64,000 nt of DNA from Nitratireductor thuwali (GCF_036621415.1 NZ_CP030941.1:1858001-1922000); one strand, 5' to 3'; positions 25,829 to 35,014 are shown, counted from the stretch's first letter. Numbers and translations: made by a program. The notes: generated from the letters alone by a model not told the origin.

Positions 25829-26995
25829 TCACACGAACGGCTTCGCCGGATCGTAGCGCCGCGGCAAGAGCCTGTTCAGGTAGTCGAGGCAGGCGGCCGA
25901 AACCCGGCTTTCCTCCGGGTGCAGGAAGTCCGCCGGCATGTGGCGGGTCTTGCCCGCCACGGCTTCCAGCGCCACCAGCCGGCAGGCCGTTCGCTTGCCG
26001 TCATATTGAAGCGCCACCGACCCGCTGCCCTTATCGACCGAGGCCACCGCGAACGCACCCGCCTCGAAGGCTTCGCGGGCGTCGGCTTCGCTGATGGTCG
26101 CGATATTGCCGCGTGGCAGGTAGCCGAAGGTGTCGACGCGGGCGCGCTGGCCAGGCAGGTCTTCGGCCAGCATCCGCTCGATCGCCTGGCCGAGATCGGT
26201 GCCCGACAGCCGCACATTGCCGTGCTGGTCGCGCTCCAGCATCTCGGGCGGCACCAGCGCCTCGACGAGCGAGCGCCCCTGCGCATCGGCAACGCCTTCC
26301 GACATGGCCACAATGCAGCGGCCATGCCGCGCCAGCGTGGCTTTGACGTCATCGATGAAGCTCTTTCGCTCGAACGGCCGCTCGGGAACATAGGTGAGAT
26401 GCGGCGCACCACCTTCATCCAGCGTCCAGGCGGAGGCCGCGGCAGTCAAAAACCCGGCGTGCCGGCCCATCACGATGCCGACATAGACGCCGGGCAGCGC
26501 CCGGAAATCGAGATCAACACTTATAAAAGCCCCGGCGACGAACTCCGCCGCCGAAATGAAGCCGGGCGTATGGTCGTTTTCCACCAGATCGTTGTCGATG
26601 GTCTTGGGAGCATGGAGGAAGGCCATGCCGCCGCCCGCCGCATCGCGCAGGATCGCCTGGGTTCCCGAAGTGTCGTTGCCGCCGATATTGATGAACGCAT
26701 CCGCGCCCGCCTGCTTCAGCCCCTTCAGCACCGCCTCGCAGTAAGCCGCATCCGGCTTGTCCCGCGTCGAGCCCAGCGCGGCGCTGGGCGTGGCGGCGAT
26801 ACGCCGGAGTTCGGCCTCCGTCAGGTCGGACAGAGTGACGAAATTGCCGTCGCGAATACCGCGAACGCCATGCAACGCCCCCAGCACCCGGCAACCGGGA
26901 TAGCGGCGGCGCGCTTCCAGCGTCGCGCCCGCCACTGTCTGGTTGATCACGGCGGTCGGCCCGCCGCCTTGTGCGATGACGAATGTCGCGGTCAT
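25829..26995 (-). CDS. pfp: 6-phosphofructokinase, probably pyrophosphate-dependent
   Basis: A 388-residue PfkA-superfamily enzyme. The N-terminal glycine loop is AQGGGPTAVINQT, the active-site loop is HAPKTIDNDL (about 129-137), and the substrate motif is GIVMGRHAGFL. At the position that decides the phosphoryl donor it reads GGND (105-108): the Asp in the fourth place replaces the Gly of ATP enzymes and points to PPi as donor. The third residue is Asn where Asp is usual. It would interconvert fructose 6-phosphate and fructose 1,6-bisphosphate. The symbol is by family. It appears monocistronic. Confidence 0.85.
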   Translation of the reverse strand: MTATFVIAQGGGPTAVINQTVAGATLEARRRYPGCRVLGALHGVRGIRDGNFVTLSDLTEAELRRIAATPSAALGSTRDKPDAAYCEAVLKGLKQAGADAFINIGGNDTSGTQAILRDAAGGGMAFLHAPKTIDNDLVENDHTPGFISAAEFVAGAFISVDLDFRALPGVYVGIVMGRHAGFLTAAASAWTLDEGGAPHLTYVPERPFERKSFIDDVKATLARHGRCIVAMSEGVADAQGRSLVEALVPPEMLERDQHGNVRLSGTDLGQAIERMLAEDLPGQRARVDTFGYLPRGNIATISEADAREAFEAGAFAVASVDKGSGSVALQYDGKRTACRLVALEAVAGKTRHMPADFLHPEESRVSAACLDYLNRLLPRRYDPAKPFV

Positions 26996-27082
26996 GTCGC
27001 GCCGCCTCCTCCGTTCCGAGTTCCGGCGCTATTCATGACACGGCTCGCGCGTAAATGAAACGCGTTGGGACCGGCTGGAACT

Positions 27083-27934
27083 CTACCGGAACAGCATTAC
27101 CGGTATCTTGCACGAACGCAGCATTTCCGTCGTGGTCGAACCGATGATCAGGCTGCGGATGCGCGAATGACCATAGGCGCCCATGACCAGAAGGTTGAAA
27201 CGCTCGCTCTCCACGCGCTCGGCAATGACGATCTCGGCCTGGCCGGGGGCAATCTCGATTTCGGCTTCGATGCTGCCGGCGGCCAGCGTCGCGCGCGCGT
27301 CTTCCAGCCGCCTTCTGATGTCGCTGCCATCGCTTCCCACGGTGAGCAGCTTCACGGGCAGGCCGGCGAACAGGGGCGACCGAGCCATCGCGTCCACCGC
27401 CTTCATGCTGCTCGCCCCGCCATCGAAAGCGACCAGCACCTTGTCGATCGGCTTGAATGCGCGCGAGGCGACGAACACCGGCTTTGTACTCGCACGCGCC
27501 ACCCGCTCCAGATTGGAGCCAAGGTGAAGCTTGGCAAAGTCCGCGGCCTCACCGCGTTTGCCGATGACGAACATATCCGTATCCGCCTCGATCTCCGCCA
27601 CCGTCTCCACGACGTCGCCTCTCCGGAGCTTGGTGGTGACGGCATCGACGCCAGCAAGGTGAACCATGCCGGCGGCATCGTCCAGAATTGCCCGCCCGCG
27701 CTTTTGCGCCAGCTTCGCCCTTTGCTCGTCGAGTTCGGAAAGTTCCTCCAGCAGGCTGGAGCGTGCGCCCAGCGCAATGGCGCCGGAAAGGTTCGAAGGC
27801 GCGCTCGCCGTCTCGCGTCGGCCGAGAACGTGCAGAAGCTCGACCGTCGCGCCGATCCGCGCCGCTGCCCAGGCTGTATGTTCGCATACGCTCTGCGAAT
27901 AGATGGAGCCGTCTACAAAAGCGGTGATCTTCAT
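27083..27934 (-). CDS. Universal stress protein, tandem UspA domains
   Basis: A 283-residue protein made of two UspA-like domains (about 1-145 and 150-283). The second ends with MGAYGHSRIRSLIIGSTTTEML, the G-x2-G-x9-G-S/T nucleotide-binding signature, and the first carries a weaker version around FVIGKRGEA. The start lies 2 bp after the stop of the SulP transporter gene, so the two are co-transcribed. UspA proteins bind ATP or other nucleotides and help stress survival; here a regulatory link with the transporter is likely but unproven. Confidence 0.88.
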   Translation of the reverse strand: MKITAFVDGSIYSQSVCEHTAWAAARIGATVELLHVLGRRETASAPSNLSGAIALGARSSLLEELSELDEQRAKLAQKRGRAILDDAAGMVHLAGVDAVTTKLRRGDVVETVAEIEADTDMFVIGKRGEAADFAKLHLGSNLERVARASTKPVFVASRAFKPIDKVLVAFDGGASSMKAVDAMARSPLFAGLPVKLLTVGSDGSDIRRRLEDARATLAAGSIEAEIEIAPGQAEIVIAERVESERFNLLVMGAYGHSRIRSLIIGSTTTEMLRSCKIPVMLFR

Positions 27935-27936
27935 GT

Positions 27937-29421
27937 CTAGTGCCCCATCAGTTTCTCAAGCGCGCCCGGCTTGTCGTGAATGCCGAGCTTGTCCACGATG
28001 GTCTCGCTCGCCTCGTTCATGCCGAATATCTCGACATCGGCGCCATCGCGGCGGAACTTGAGCACGATCATGTCCAGTGCGGCAACACTCGAAATGTCCC
28101 AGATGTGGGCGCGGGAGACGTCGATAACCACTTTCTCCAGCGCTTCCTTGAAGTCGAAGGCCTTGTTGAAGTCTTCGACCGAAGCGAAGAAGAGCTGTCC
28201 CTCCACCTTGTAGGTGCGCGCCTTGCCGTCATCGGAAAGCACCGACGTGACGCGGAATATCTGGGCGATCTTGCCGGCGAAGAAGATGCCGGACAGGAGC
28301 ACGCCGACCAGCACGCCGATGGCTAGGTTGTGCGTGAAAACGACGCAGACGACGGTCGCCAGCATGACGATCGAGGAGGAGAGCGGATGTTCGCGCAAGC
28401 CTTTGATCGACGACCAGGAGAACGTGCCGATCGCCACCATGATCATGATGGCGACGAGGGCGGCCATCGGGATCTGGCGCACCCATTCGCCCAGCACCAC
28501 GATCATGAACAGCAGGAAAACGCCGGCGCTGAAACAGGAAAGCCGGCCGCGGCCGCCAGATTTCACGTTGATGATCGACTGGCCGATCATCGCGCAGCCC
28601 GCCATGCCGCCGATGAAGCCGGTTGCCGTATTGGCGAGGCCCTGGCCGATGCATTCCTGGTTCCTGTCGCTCGGCGTGTCGGTGAGTTCGTCCACCAGCG
28701 ACGCCGTCATCAGCGATTCCAGGAGCCCGACCGCCGCCACCGCGGCCGAATAGGGCAGGATGATCTGCAGCGTTTCGAGATTGAGCGGAATGTCGGGGAT
28801 GAGAAACACCGGCAGTGTCGACGGCAGCTCGCCCATGTCGCCCACGGTGCGCAGCTCGAAGGCGAAACCGATGGAAAGCGCAGTGAGAACGACGATGCAG
28901 ACGAGCGGCGAAGGAATCGCCGTCGTCAGCCGGGGAAACAGGTAGATGATCGCAAGGCCGCCCGCCACCATCACATAGGTGAGATCGGGCACGCCGATGA
29001 GTTCGGGAAGCTGCGCCATGAAGATGAGGATGGCCAGGGCGTTGACGAAGCCGGTCATTACCGAGCGCGAGACGAAACGCATGAGGTGGCCAAGCCGCAG
29101 AAGCCCCGCGCCGACCTGCAAAACGCCCGCCAGAACGGTGGCCGCCAGGAGATATTGCAGGCCGTGGTCCTTGACCAGCGTCACCATCAACACGGCGGTG
29201 GCCGCCGTGGCGGCCGAGATCATGCCCGGCCTTCCGCCGGCGATGGCCGTGATGACGGCGATCGAGAAGGAGGCGAAAAGCCCCACCTTCGGGTCGACGC
29301 CGGCGATGATGGAAAAGGCGATGGCCTCGGGAATGAGCGCAAGCGCCACGACTATCCCGGAAAGCACATCCGCGCGGATATTGCCGAACCACTGGTCGCG
29401 GTAATTGGAAATTGATATCAT
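27937..29421 (-). CDS. SulP-family anion transporter with STAS domain
   Basis: A 494-residue protein starting at 29419-29421 ([18 protein letters not shown]); an in-frame start 16 codons earlier lacks similarity. The core has 11-14 membrane segments with the SulP motifs [20 protein letters not shown] and [21 protein letters not shown] cytoplasmic STAS domain occupies about residues 415-494 ([20 protein letters not shown]). It imports sulfate, bicarbonate or another anion. It is followed after 2 bp by the Usp gene. SulP/Usp pairs are known from other bacteria, which fits control of transport by a nucleotide-binding protein. Confidence 0.9.
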   Translation of the reverse strand: MISISNYRDQWFGNIRADVLSGIVVALALIPEAIAFSIIAGVDPKVGLFASFSIAVITAIAGGRPGMISAATAATAVLMVTLVKDHGLQYLLAATVLAGVLQVGAGLLRLGHLMRFVSRSVMTGFVNALAILIFMAQLPELIGVPDLTYVMVAGGLAIIYLFPRLTTAIPSPLVCIVVLTALSIGFAFELRTVGDMGELPSTLPVFLIPDIPLNLETLQIILPYSAAVAAVGLLESLMTASLVDELTDTPSDRNQECIGQGLANTATGFIGGMAGCAMIGQSIINVKSGGRGRLSCFSAGVFLLFMIVVLGEWVRQIPMAALVAIMIMVAIGTFSWSSIKGLREHPLSSSIVMLATVVCVVFTHNLAIGVLVGVLLSGIFFAGKIAQIFRVTSVLSDDGKARTYKVEGQLFFASVEDFNKAFDFKEALEKVVIDVSRAHIWDISSVAALDMIVLKFRRDGADVEIFGMNEASETIVDKLGIHDKPGALEKLMGH

Positions 29422-29620
29422 TGATCGTCCAGAACAAGCCCGCTCCGCCGCCGGGCGGGGCGGAAACATGCGGGATGCGAGATGATTGAGCCGGCGGATG
29501 AGCGGCCGGCGGAGCCACCCGGAATCTCACCGGGTCCATGATGGTTGGAATCGGGTAATAGCGGGAACGCTGCTGCAGCGCAACATGGCGAGGCGCATAG
29601 CTGCCCTGCGCGGCTTCGGC

Positions 29621-30007
29621 TCAGTCGGCCGAGCTCTCCAGATGCCGGCGCAGGAGCCCCACATTCCGCTTGTTCGCCTTGAAGAAGATGTCGAAGACGG
29701 TGCCGATGACCGGCACCGAACCGATCGCGAAGTCGAGCCCGACATTGGCTGCCATATGCATGAGCACGCTGCGGGGAGCTCCCAGCCTGGCGGCCCGGTA
29801 CACGATGTAGGCCGAGATAAGGGCGGTGGCGCCGTCGCCGACAACCGGAATGAGGCTCGCCGCGCCATCGATGCCGAACGAGAAGGGCGTCCCCGGAATG
29901 CCCCAGCGCGTGTCGAGCAGGGTGGCGAGGCGGTCGAGCTCCTCGATCCGCGGATCGGGTACCGGGCGCCCGGTCTCCCGTCTGTCGCCGGCGGCGCCCG
30001 CCTGCAT
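29621..30007 (-). CDS. DUF4112-family membrane protein
   Basis: A 128-residue protein with the DUF4112 pattern: LDRLATLLDTRWGIPGTPFS, then two membrane segments carrying LIPVVGDGATALISAYIV and FAIGSVPVIGTVFDIFFKAN, and a short basic tail. I set the start at 30005-30007 because GAGG precedes it and the ATG overlaps the upstream stop as TGATG; an ATG 21 bp earlier lacks a ribosome site. Function unknown. It is translationally coupled to the YqaE-type gene. Confidence 0.82.
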   Translation of the reverse strand: MQAGAAGDRRETGRPVPDPRIEELDRLATLLDTRWGIPGTPFSFGIDGAASLIPVVGDGATALISAYIVYRAARLGAPRSVLMHMAANVGLDFAIGSVPVIGTVFDIFFKANKRNVGLLRRHLESSAD

Positions 30008-30165
30008 CAGCGCCTCGTGATGATCCATACGGCGTGGATGACGCCGGGAATGTAGCCCAGCAGCGTAAGCAGCAGATTCAACCAGAACTGGATGCCGATA
30101 CCGACCTGCAGGAACACGCCGAGCGGCGGAATGAGGATCGAAAGCAGTATCCGGATGACGTCCAT
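30007..30165 (-). CDS. YqaE/Pmp3-family small membrane protein
   Basis: A 52-residue protein from the ATG at 30163-30165 (MDVIRILLSILIPPLGVFLQ), preceded by GGAG. It has two membrane segments and the family motifs ILIPPLGVFLQVG and LLTLLGYIPGVIHAVWI. Pmp3/YqaE proteins are stress-related, thought to affect membrane potential and cation leakage. It forms a two-gene unit with the DUF4112 gene, sharing one base. Confidence 0.92.
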   Translation of the reverse strand: MDVIRILLSILIPPLGVFLQVGIGIQFWLNLLLTLLGYIPGVIHAVWIITRR

Positions 30166-30327
30166 GGCGAGAACTCCAGCTGTGCGCCGCCCCGTCATAC
30201 GCCCGAAACCGGCAATGACGGATGCAGCGGCCCGCGTCGCAAATCGACGCACTGCACCGTAACGCTCCAATTCCTCATTCGATCCGGACAGCAGGCGAAG
30301 ACCGGCCGCTCCCGCGCCTGGCCGTGG

Positions 30328-32166
30328 CTACGGAGCCTTCTTCTTCGCCTTCTTCGGCTTGGCTGCGCCGCCCGCATCGGCCTTCTTCTTGAAGAACCCG
30401 GCCTCGCCTTCCGGCCCCGCGGCGCCCGGTTTGCCGCCCTTGCGATGCTGCTTCTTGAAAGGCTTCTTGCCGGGCTTTTCCCAGCCGCCTGGAGCCTCGC
30501 CGCGTGCGGGCTTGCCGCCCGAATAGGGTTTTCCGTGGCCGGAACGCGAAAATCCCGGCGGACCGTCAAGCTGCTTCAGGCGTATCGAATTTTCCAGCGT
30601 CATGTCCGGACCGACGGCAGCCAGAAACCGTTTGACGCTGGCGGCGTCCAGTTCGACGAAGGTTTCCTCGGTCTGCATCTTGATCTGGCCGATCTCGCGC
30701 TTGGATATCCCGCCCGCACGGCACAGCAGCGGAATGAGCCAACGCGGCTCGGCATTCTGCTTGCGTCCCACCGAAAGCGAGAACCAGGCGCTCTCTGCGA
30801 ACTCGTTGCGGGACGATGGCCTTGTGTCCTCGCGCTGGCGCTCGTCGCGATGGGCAACCGGCATCAGATCCTCGGGCGCCGATTTGCCGCCGCGATAAAG
30901 CCTTACGAAAGCCGCCGCCACCTGGCGCGGATCGCGGTTCTGCAGCAGCTCGTCGACGAAGGCCGCCTCATCCTCGCTCACGGGCTCGGCCAGCGCCGGA
31001 TCGGCCAGAAGCCGCTCATTGTCTCGCCGCAGCACGTCGTCGGCGGAAGGCGGCGACGCCCACGCCGCCTGGATCTTGGCGCCCTGCAAAAGCCGCTCGG
31101 CCTTGCGCCGCGCATTCTGCGGAACGATGAGAGCGCTCACGCCCTTGCGCCCCGCCCGCCCCGTGCGCCCGCTGCGATGCAGCAGCGTGTCCGGGTTGGT
31201 CGGCAGGTCGGCGTGGATGACCAGCTCCAGGTTCGGCAGGTCGATGCCGCGCGCCGCCACGTCGGTGGCAATACACACCCGCGCCCGCCCGTCGCGCATG
31301 GCCTGGAGCGCATGCGTGCGCTCGTTCTGACTCAACTCGCCAGACAATGCGACGACGGAAAAACCGCGATTGTTGAACCGCGCGGTCAGATGGTTCACCG
31401 CCGCCCGCGTCGAGCAGAAGACGATGGCGTTCTTCGCCTCGTAGTAGCGAAGGACGTTGATGATGGCGTTCTCGCGGTCGCTGGCGGCAACCGTCAGCGC
31501 CCGATACTCGATGTCCACATGCTGCTTTTGCTCGGCGGCGGTGCTGATGCGAACCGCCTCGCGTTGGTAGTTCTTAGCCAGATTGGCGATGGCGCGCGGA
31601 ACGGTGGCCGAGAACATCAGCGTACGCCGGTCCTGCGGCGCGGCGTCGAGGATGAATTCCAGGTCCTCGCGGAAGCCGAGATCGAGCATCTCGTCGGCCT
31701 CGTCCAGCACCACGGCGCGCAGCGAAGACATGTCGAGCCCGCCGCGCCTTATGTGGTCGCAGAGCCGTCCCGGCGTGCCCACCACGATATGCGCACCGCG
31801 GTCGAGCTGACGGCGCTCGGAGCGCATGTCCATGCCGCCGACGCATGAGGTGACCTTCGCTCCGGTCTCGGCATACAGCCACTCGAGCTCGCGCATCACC
31901 TGCAGCGCAAGCTCGCGCGTGGGCGCGATCGCCAGCGCGACCGGCGCACCGGCCTCGCCGAAGCGCTCGGCTCCGTCAAGCAGCGTCGGCGCGATCGCCA
32001 GGCCGAAGGCCACGGTCTTGCCGGATCCGGTCTGCGCGGAAACCAGGGCATCCGCCCCGTCCATTTCCGGGGCGAGCACGGCCTGCTGCACGGGCGTCAG
32101 CGTCTCATAGCCCCGATTGGCCAGCGCCCGGCCAAGGGCAGGCGCAATGCCTTCAAATTCAATCAT
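30328..32166 (-). CDS. DEAD-box RNA helicase with DbpA-type RNA-binding domain
   Basis: A 612-residue protein. The helicase core has the Q-motif (about 5-30), AQTGSGKT, PTRELALQV, TPGRLCDHI, VLDEADEML, SATVPRA, TDVAARGID and HRSGRTGRAG. Residues about 470-550 resemble the DbpA/DeaD RNA-binding domain (PLLCRAGGISKREIGQIKMQ). The tail is Gly/Lys-rich and basic. It should unwind structured RNA during ribosome assembly, mRNA decay or cold adaptation. It is close to DeaD/CsdA, but the exact orthologue is not certain. Confidence 0.93.
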   Translation of the reverse strand: MIEFEGIAPALGRALANRGYETLTPVQQAVLAPEMDGADALVSAQTGSGKTVAFGLAIAPTLLDGAERFGEAGAPVALAIAPTRELALQVMRELEWLYAETGAKVTSCVGGMDMRSERRQLDRGAHIVVGTPGRLCDHIRRGGLDMSSLRAVVLDEADEMLDLGFREDLEFILDAAPQDRRTLMFSATVPRAIANLAKNYQREAVRISTAAEQKQHVDIEYRALTVAASDRENAIINVLRYYEAKNAIVFCSTRAAVNHLTARFNNRGFSVVALSGELSQNERTHALQAMRDGRARVCIATDVAARGIDLPNLELVIHADLPTNPDTLLHRSGRTGRAGRKGVSALIVPQNARRKAERLLQGAKIQAAWASPPSADDVLRRDNERLLADPALAEPVSEDEAAFVDELLQNRDPRQVAAAFVRLYRGGKSAPEDLMPVAHRDERQREDTRPSSRNEFAESAWFSLSVGRKQNAEPRWLIPLLCRAGGISKREIGQIKMQTEETFVELDAASVKRFLAAVGPDMTLENSIRLKQLDGPPGFSRSGHGKPYSGGKPARGEAPGGWEKPGKKPFKKQHRKGGKPGAAGPEGEAGFFKKKADAGGAAKPKKAKKKAP

Positions 32167-32305
32167 ACATCTACTTTCGGAAATCCTGTCCTACGCGCGT
32201 GCTCCTGCGCCACGCATGGACGGCGCGGCATCATGCCCGCGCATCGAAGGCGTATCTATCGGCTGAAAGGGCGAATGTACAGGGGCATATGGCGGCGCCC
32301 GGTCC

Positions 32306-32710
32306 CTACCGCCCGGCAACGACCTCGCCGTCCTCCTTGGTGAAGGATCCGACCGCCGCTTCCGGCAGCAGCTCCAGCACCGTCTCGGACGGCCGGCAGA
32401 GCCTGGTTCCCTTTTCCGTCACCACGATGGGCCGGTTGATCAGGATCGGATGCTCCACCATGAAGTCGATCAGCTGGTCGTCGCTCCACTTGGGATCGTC
32501 CAGCCCAAGCTCGTCATAGGGCGTCCCGTTCCGCCGCAGAAGCTCGCGTGCGGATAGGCCCATGGCCTCGATCAGCGAGACCAGCTTTTCGCGCGACGGC
32601 GGGGTCTTCAGATATTCGATGACCTCCGGCTCCTCGCCCGCTTGCCGCAGCATGGCCAGCACGTTACGCGAGGTGCCGCAGGCGGGGTTGTGATAGATGG
32701 TGGCGGACAT
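32306..32710 (-). CDS. arsC: Arsenate reductase, glutaredoxin-dependent type
   Basis: A 134-residue ArsC of the Spx/ArsC thioredoxin-fold family with the catalytic cysteine in YHNPACGTSRNVL and the conserved PILINRPIVVTEKG, whose arginines help bind arsenate. It reduces arsenate to arsenite using glutathione and glutaredoxin. It is the last gene of the ars operon, 42 bp after the Acr3 gene, and is the second arsenate reductase of this operon. Confidence 0.93.
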   Translation of the reverse strand: MSATIYHNPACGTSRNVLAMLRQAGEEPEVIEYLKTPPSREKLVSLIEAMGLSARELLRRNGTPYDELGLDDPKWSDDQLIDFMVEHPILINRPIVVTEKGTRLCRPSETVLELLPEAAVGSFTKEDGEVVAGR

Positions 32711-32752
32711 GGTTTATTCTCTCCCGTACCAAGGCCTGAATATCAACAGGCC

Positions 32753-33835
32753 TTATGCCTGGTCGAACCAGTGGCGCGTGCGGTTGGCGAAGGCGACCAG
32801 CGACAGCATCACCGGCACTTCCACCAGCACGCCGACAACGGTGGCAAGTGCCGCGCCCGAATGCAAGCCGAACAGGCTGATGGCGACGGCGACGGCCAGC
32901 TCGAAGAAATTCGAGGTGCCGATGAGTGCGCAGGGAGCCGCCACATTGAACGGCACTTTCCACGCCTTGGCCGCACCGTAGGCAAGGAAGAAGATGCCGT
33001 AGGACTGCACCAGCAGCGGCATCGCGATGAGCACGATGATGAACGGCCTCGAAACGATGACATCGCCCTGGAATCCGAACAGGAGAACCACCGTTGCGAG
33101 CAGCCCCAGCACGGACACCGGTTTCAGCCGCTCGGTGAAACGGGCGACAGCCGCCTGCCCGCCCGCCTCGCCCTTTGACCGCGCCACCAGCCGGTGGCGG
33201 ACCCATGCGCCGGCGATGAGCGGCACCACCACATAGAGCAGCGTCGAAATTATCAGCGTCGACCATGGCACCGCAATGCTGGTGACGCCCAGAAGCAGCG
33301 CGACGATGGGGGCGAAGGCGAAGACCATGATCACGTCGTTCACCGAGACCTGCACCAGCGTATAGGTGGCATCGCCCCGTGTCATCTGGCTCCACACGAA
33401 CACCATCGCCGTGCACGGCGCCGCTCCGAGCAGGATGAGGCCGGCGATATAGTGCTCCGCATCGGCAGGCGGAATGAACCCGGCAAAGACATGCTTGAAG
33501 AATAGCACGCCGAGCGCGGCCATGGTGAAGGGCTTGATCAGCCAGTTGACTGCGAGCGTCAGCACCAGCCCCTTTGGCCGGTCGCCGACATGGCTGAGGC
33601 TGGCGAAATCGACATTGACCATCATCGGGAAGACCATCGCCCAGATGAGGACCGCGACGACCATGTTGACCGAGGCATATTCGAGGCTTGCCAGAAAACC
33701 GAACAGGCCGGGCAGAAGATTGCCCGCCGCGATGCCGGCGACAATGCATAGCGCCACCCAGACGGAAAGCCATTTCTCGAAAAAGCCGATCCCGCCTGCC
33801 GGGTTTTCGGCGCCATGCAATATATGGTCTGACAT
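32753..33835 (-). CDS. acr3: Arsenite efflux permease, ACR3 family
   Basis: A 360-residue protein with ten hydrophobic segments. It keeps the family cysteine in [13 protein letters not shown] (TM4) and the nearby [11 protein letters not shown] block. ACR3 exports arsenite using the proton gradient. It starts 15 bp after the LMW-type arsC and precedes the glutaredoxin-type arsC, so the product of either reductase can be exported at once. Confidence 0.94.
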   Translation of the reverse strand: MSDHILHGAENPAGGIGFFEKWLSVWVALCIVAGIAAGNLLPGLFGFLASLEYASVNMVVAVLIWAMVFPMMVNVDFASLSHVGDRPKGLVLTLAVNWLIKPFTMAALGVLFFKHVFAGFIPPADAEHYIAGLILLGAAPCTAMVFVWSQMTRGDATYTLVQVSVNDVIMVFAFAPIVALLLGVTSIAVPWSTLIISTLLYVVVPLIAGAWVRHRLVARSKGEAGGQAAVARFTERLKPVSVLGLLATVVLLFGFQGDVIVSRPFIIVLIAMPLLVQSYGIFFLAYGAAKAWKVPFNVAAPCALIGTSNFFELAVAVAISLFGLHSGAALATVVGVLVEVPVMLSLVAFANRTRHWFDQA

Positions 33836-33850
33836 GATCTTCCTTCGTGA

Positions 33851-34360
33851 TCAGGCGGGGTTCCTGGCCCCTTCGCCGATTTCCTCGAGCCGCCTTTGCA
33901 AGGTTAGCCTGTCGAGCGAGGCCAGCGGTAGGTTGACGAAAATCGAAATGCGGTTGTCGAGCATGCGGTAGCTGTCGGCGAAGGCGAGCCTCTTTTCGGC
34001 CTCCGTGCCTTCGGCCGCCGCTGGGTCGGGAATACCCCAGTGCGCCGTCATCGGCTGGCCCGGCCAGACCGGGCAGGCCTCGTTGGCGGCATTGTCGCAA
34101 ACCGTGAAGACGAAATCCATCTCCGGCGCGCCGGGTGCCGCGAACTCCGCCCAATCCTTGGAACGGGCAAAACCGGTGTCGTGGTTCAGCCGCGCAAGCA
34201 GGTCGAGCGCATAGGAATGTACCGCGCCCTTTGGCTGTGAGCCGGCGGAAAAGGCACGGAAGCGACCAGCGCCGAGCCGGTTAAGGATGGCTTCGGCGAA
34301 AATCGACCGCGCCGAATTGCCGGTGCACAGAAACAGGACATTGAAAATCTTGTCACTCAT
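33851..34360 (-). CDS. arsC: Arsenate reductase, low-molecular-weight phosphatase type (thioredoxin-dependent class)
   Basis: A 169-residue protein from the ATG at 34358-34360 (MSDKIFNVLFLCTGNSARSI). The CTGNSAR loop is the C-x5-R anion-binding P-loop of the LMW-PTP fold, and further cysteines in FVFTVCDNAANEACPVWPG serve the disulphide cascade. It reduces arsenate with thioredoxin-type electron donors. The longer upstream frame runs into the intergenic repeat and is rejected. It is the second gene of the operon after arsR. Confidence 0.93.
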   Translation of the reverse strand: MSDKIFNVLFLCTGNSARSIFAEAILNRLGAGRFRAFSAGSQPKGAVHSYALDLLARLNHDTGFARSKDWAEFAAPGAPEMDFVFTVCDNAANEACPVWPGQPMTAHWGIPDPAAAEGTEAEKRLAFADSYRMLDNRISIFVNLPLASLDRLTLQRRLEEIGEGARNPA

Positions 34361-34381
34361 GGGCAGGGCTCTCCTGGATGG

Positions 34382-34428
34382 CCATGACCTTTTCCCAAAG
34401 CCGATTTCCGCTTTTCGGAAATCATGCT
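34382..34428. repeat. Rhizobial intergenic palindrome inside the ars operon
   Basis: ATGACCTTTTCCCAAAGCCG (34384-34403) continues into ATTTCCGCTTTTCGGAAATC and ATGCTC. Read on the minus strand this is the GAGCATGATTTCCGAAAAGC element common in Rhizobiales genomes. It separates arsR from the first arsC and may act as a processing or attenuation hairpin. Confidence 0.6.
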
Positions 34429-34761
34429 CTAGCAATCATATGTTATGGCCTCGATGACGGGGCGGCACAGATCGGGGTTTCCGTCGCAGCAATCCTCCAT
34501 CAAATAGGCCAGGAGGTCGCGGAAGCCGGTCATATCGGCCACATAGCGGATCGTCCGCCCCTGCCGCCCGGCGCGGATAAGACCAGCCTGCGACAGCACC
34601 TTGAGATGCGCCGAGGCGGTGTTCTGCACCACGCCGAGCCGCGCCGCAATCTCCCCGGCCGGAAGCCCCTCCGCGCCCGCCTGCACGAGAAGGCGAAACA
34701 CGTCGAGCCGCGTTTCCTGCCCGAGGGCCGAGAGCGCGGAAATCGCCATGGTTTTGTTCAT
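34429..34761 (-). CDS. arsR: ArsR-family arsenic-responsive repressor
   Basis: A 110-residue ArsR/SmtB protein with winged helix (about 10-85; LPAGEIAARLGVVQNTASAH then LKVLSQAGLIRAGRQGRTIRY). A C-terminal cysteine cluster (EDCCDGNPDLC plus a terminal Cys) can bind arsenite, as in the C-terminal-site ArsR subgroup. First gene of the ars operon. A 22-bp palindrome ends 3 bp before its ATG and is the likely operator. Confidence 0.93.
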   Translation of the reverse strand: MNKTMAISALSALGQETRLDVFRLLVQAGAEGLPAGEIAARLGVVQNTASAHLKVLSQAGLIRAGRQGRTIRYVADMTGFRDLLAYLMEDCCDGNPDLCRPVIEAITYDC

Positions 34762-34764
34762 TGT

Positions 34765-34786
34765 TCTAGAAATCCGGATTTATAGA
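34765..34786. promoter_or_regulatory. ArsR operator
   Basis: A 22-bp palindrome centred on CCGG, with the core AAATCCGGATTT (34770-34781) and outer arms TCTA and TAGA; only one base pair of symmetry is broken. It ends 3 bp before the arsR start codon, leaving no room for a ribosome site, so the transcript may be very short-leadered or leaderless. ArsR binding here would shut off the whole operon. Confidence 0.7.
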
Positions 34787-34910
34787 TGCTTCGCGAAACT
34801 TTTCGCACCATGACGCAACGGAGTCAACGGTCGAATAGTGAGGGGAAGTCCTACGGCTGTCAGCGCGCAAGGGCTAGCCGGCCCGGTCCGGTTCCGGCGC
34901 ATGTCAGCAC

Positions 34911-34986
34911 CGGCGGCTCCTTCTGCGGAGGCCGGCCGCATCGAGCCGATGGGTCCCGCCTCTCCCTGCGGTCAGACGGGATGACG
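34911..34986. repeat. Intergenic repeat, copy 2 of the 25.6-kb element (right half)
   Basis: CGGCGGCTCCTTCTGCGGAG followed by GCCGGCCGC matches 25704-25732 with about three differences. It is followed, as in copy 1, by GGTCCCGCCTCT and then ACGGGATGACGAG. Only the right-hand portion is present. It lies between arsR and the fpr stop. Confidence 0.55.
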
Positions 34987-35014
34987 AGAGAGGCGTTGGC
35001 TTTAAGACGAACGC

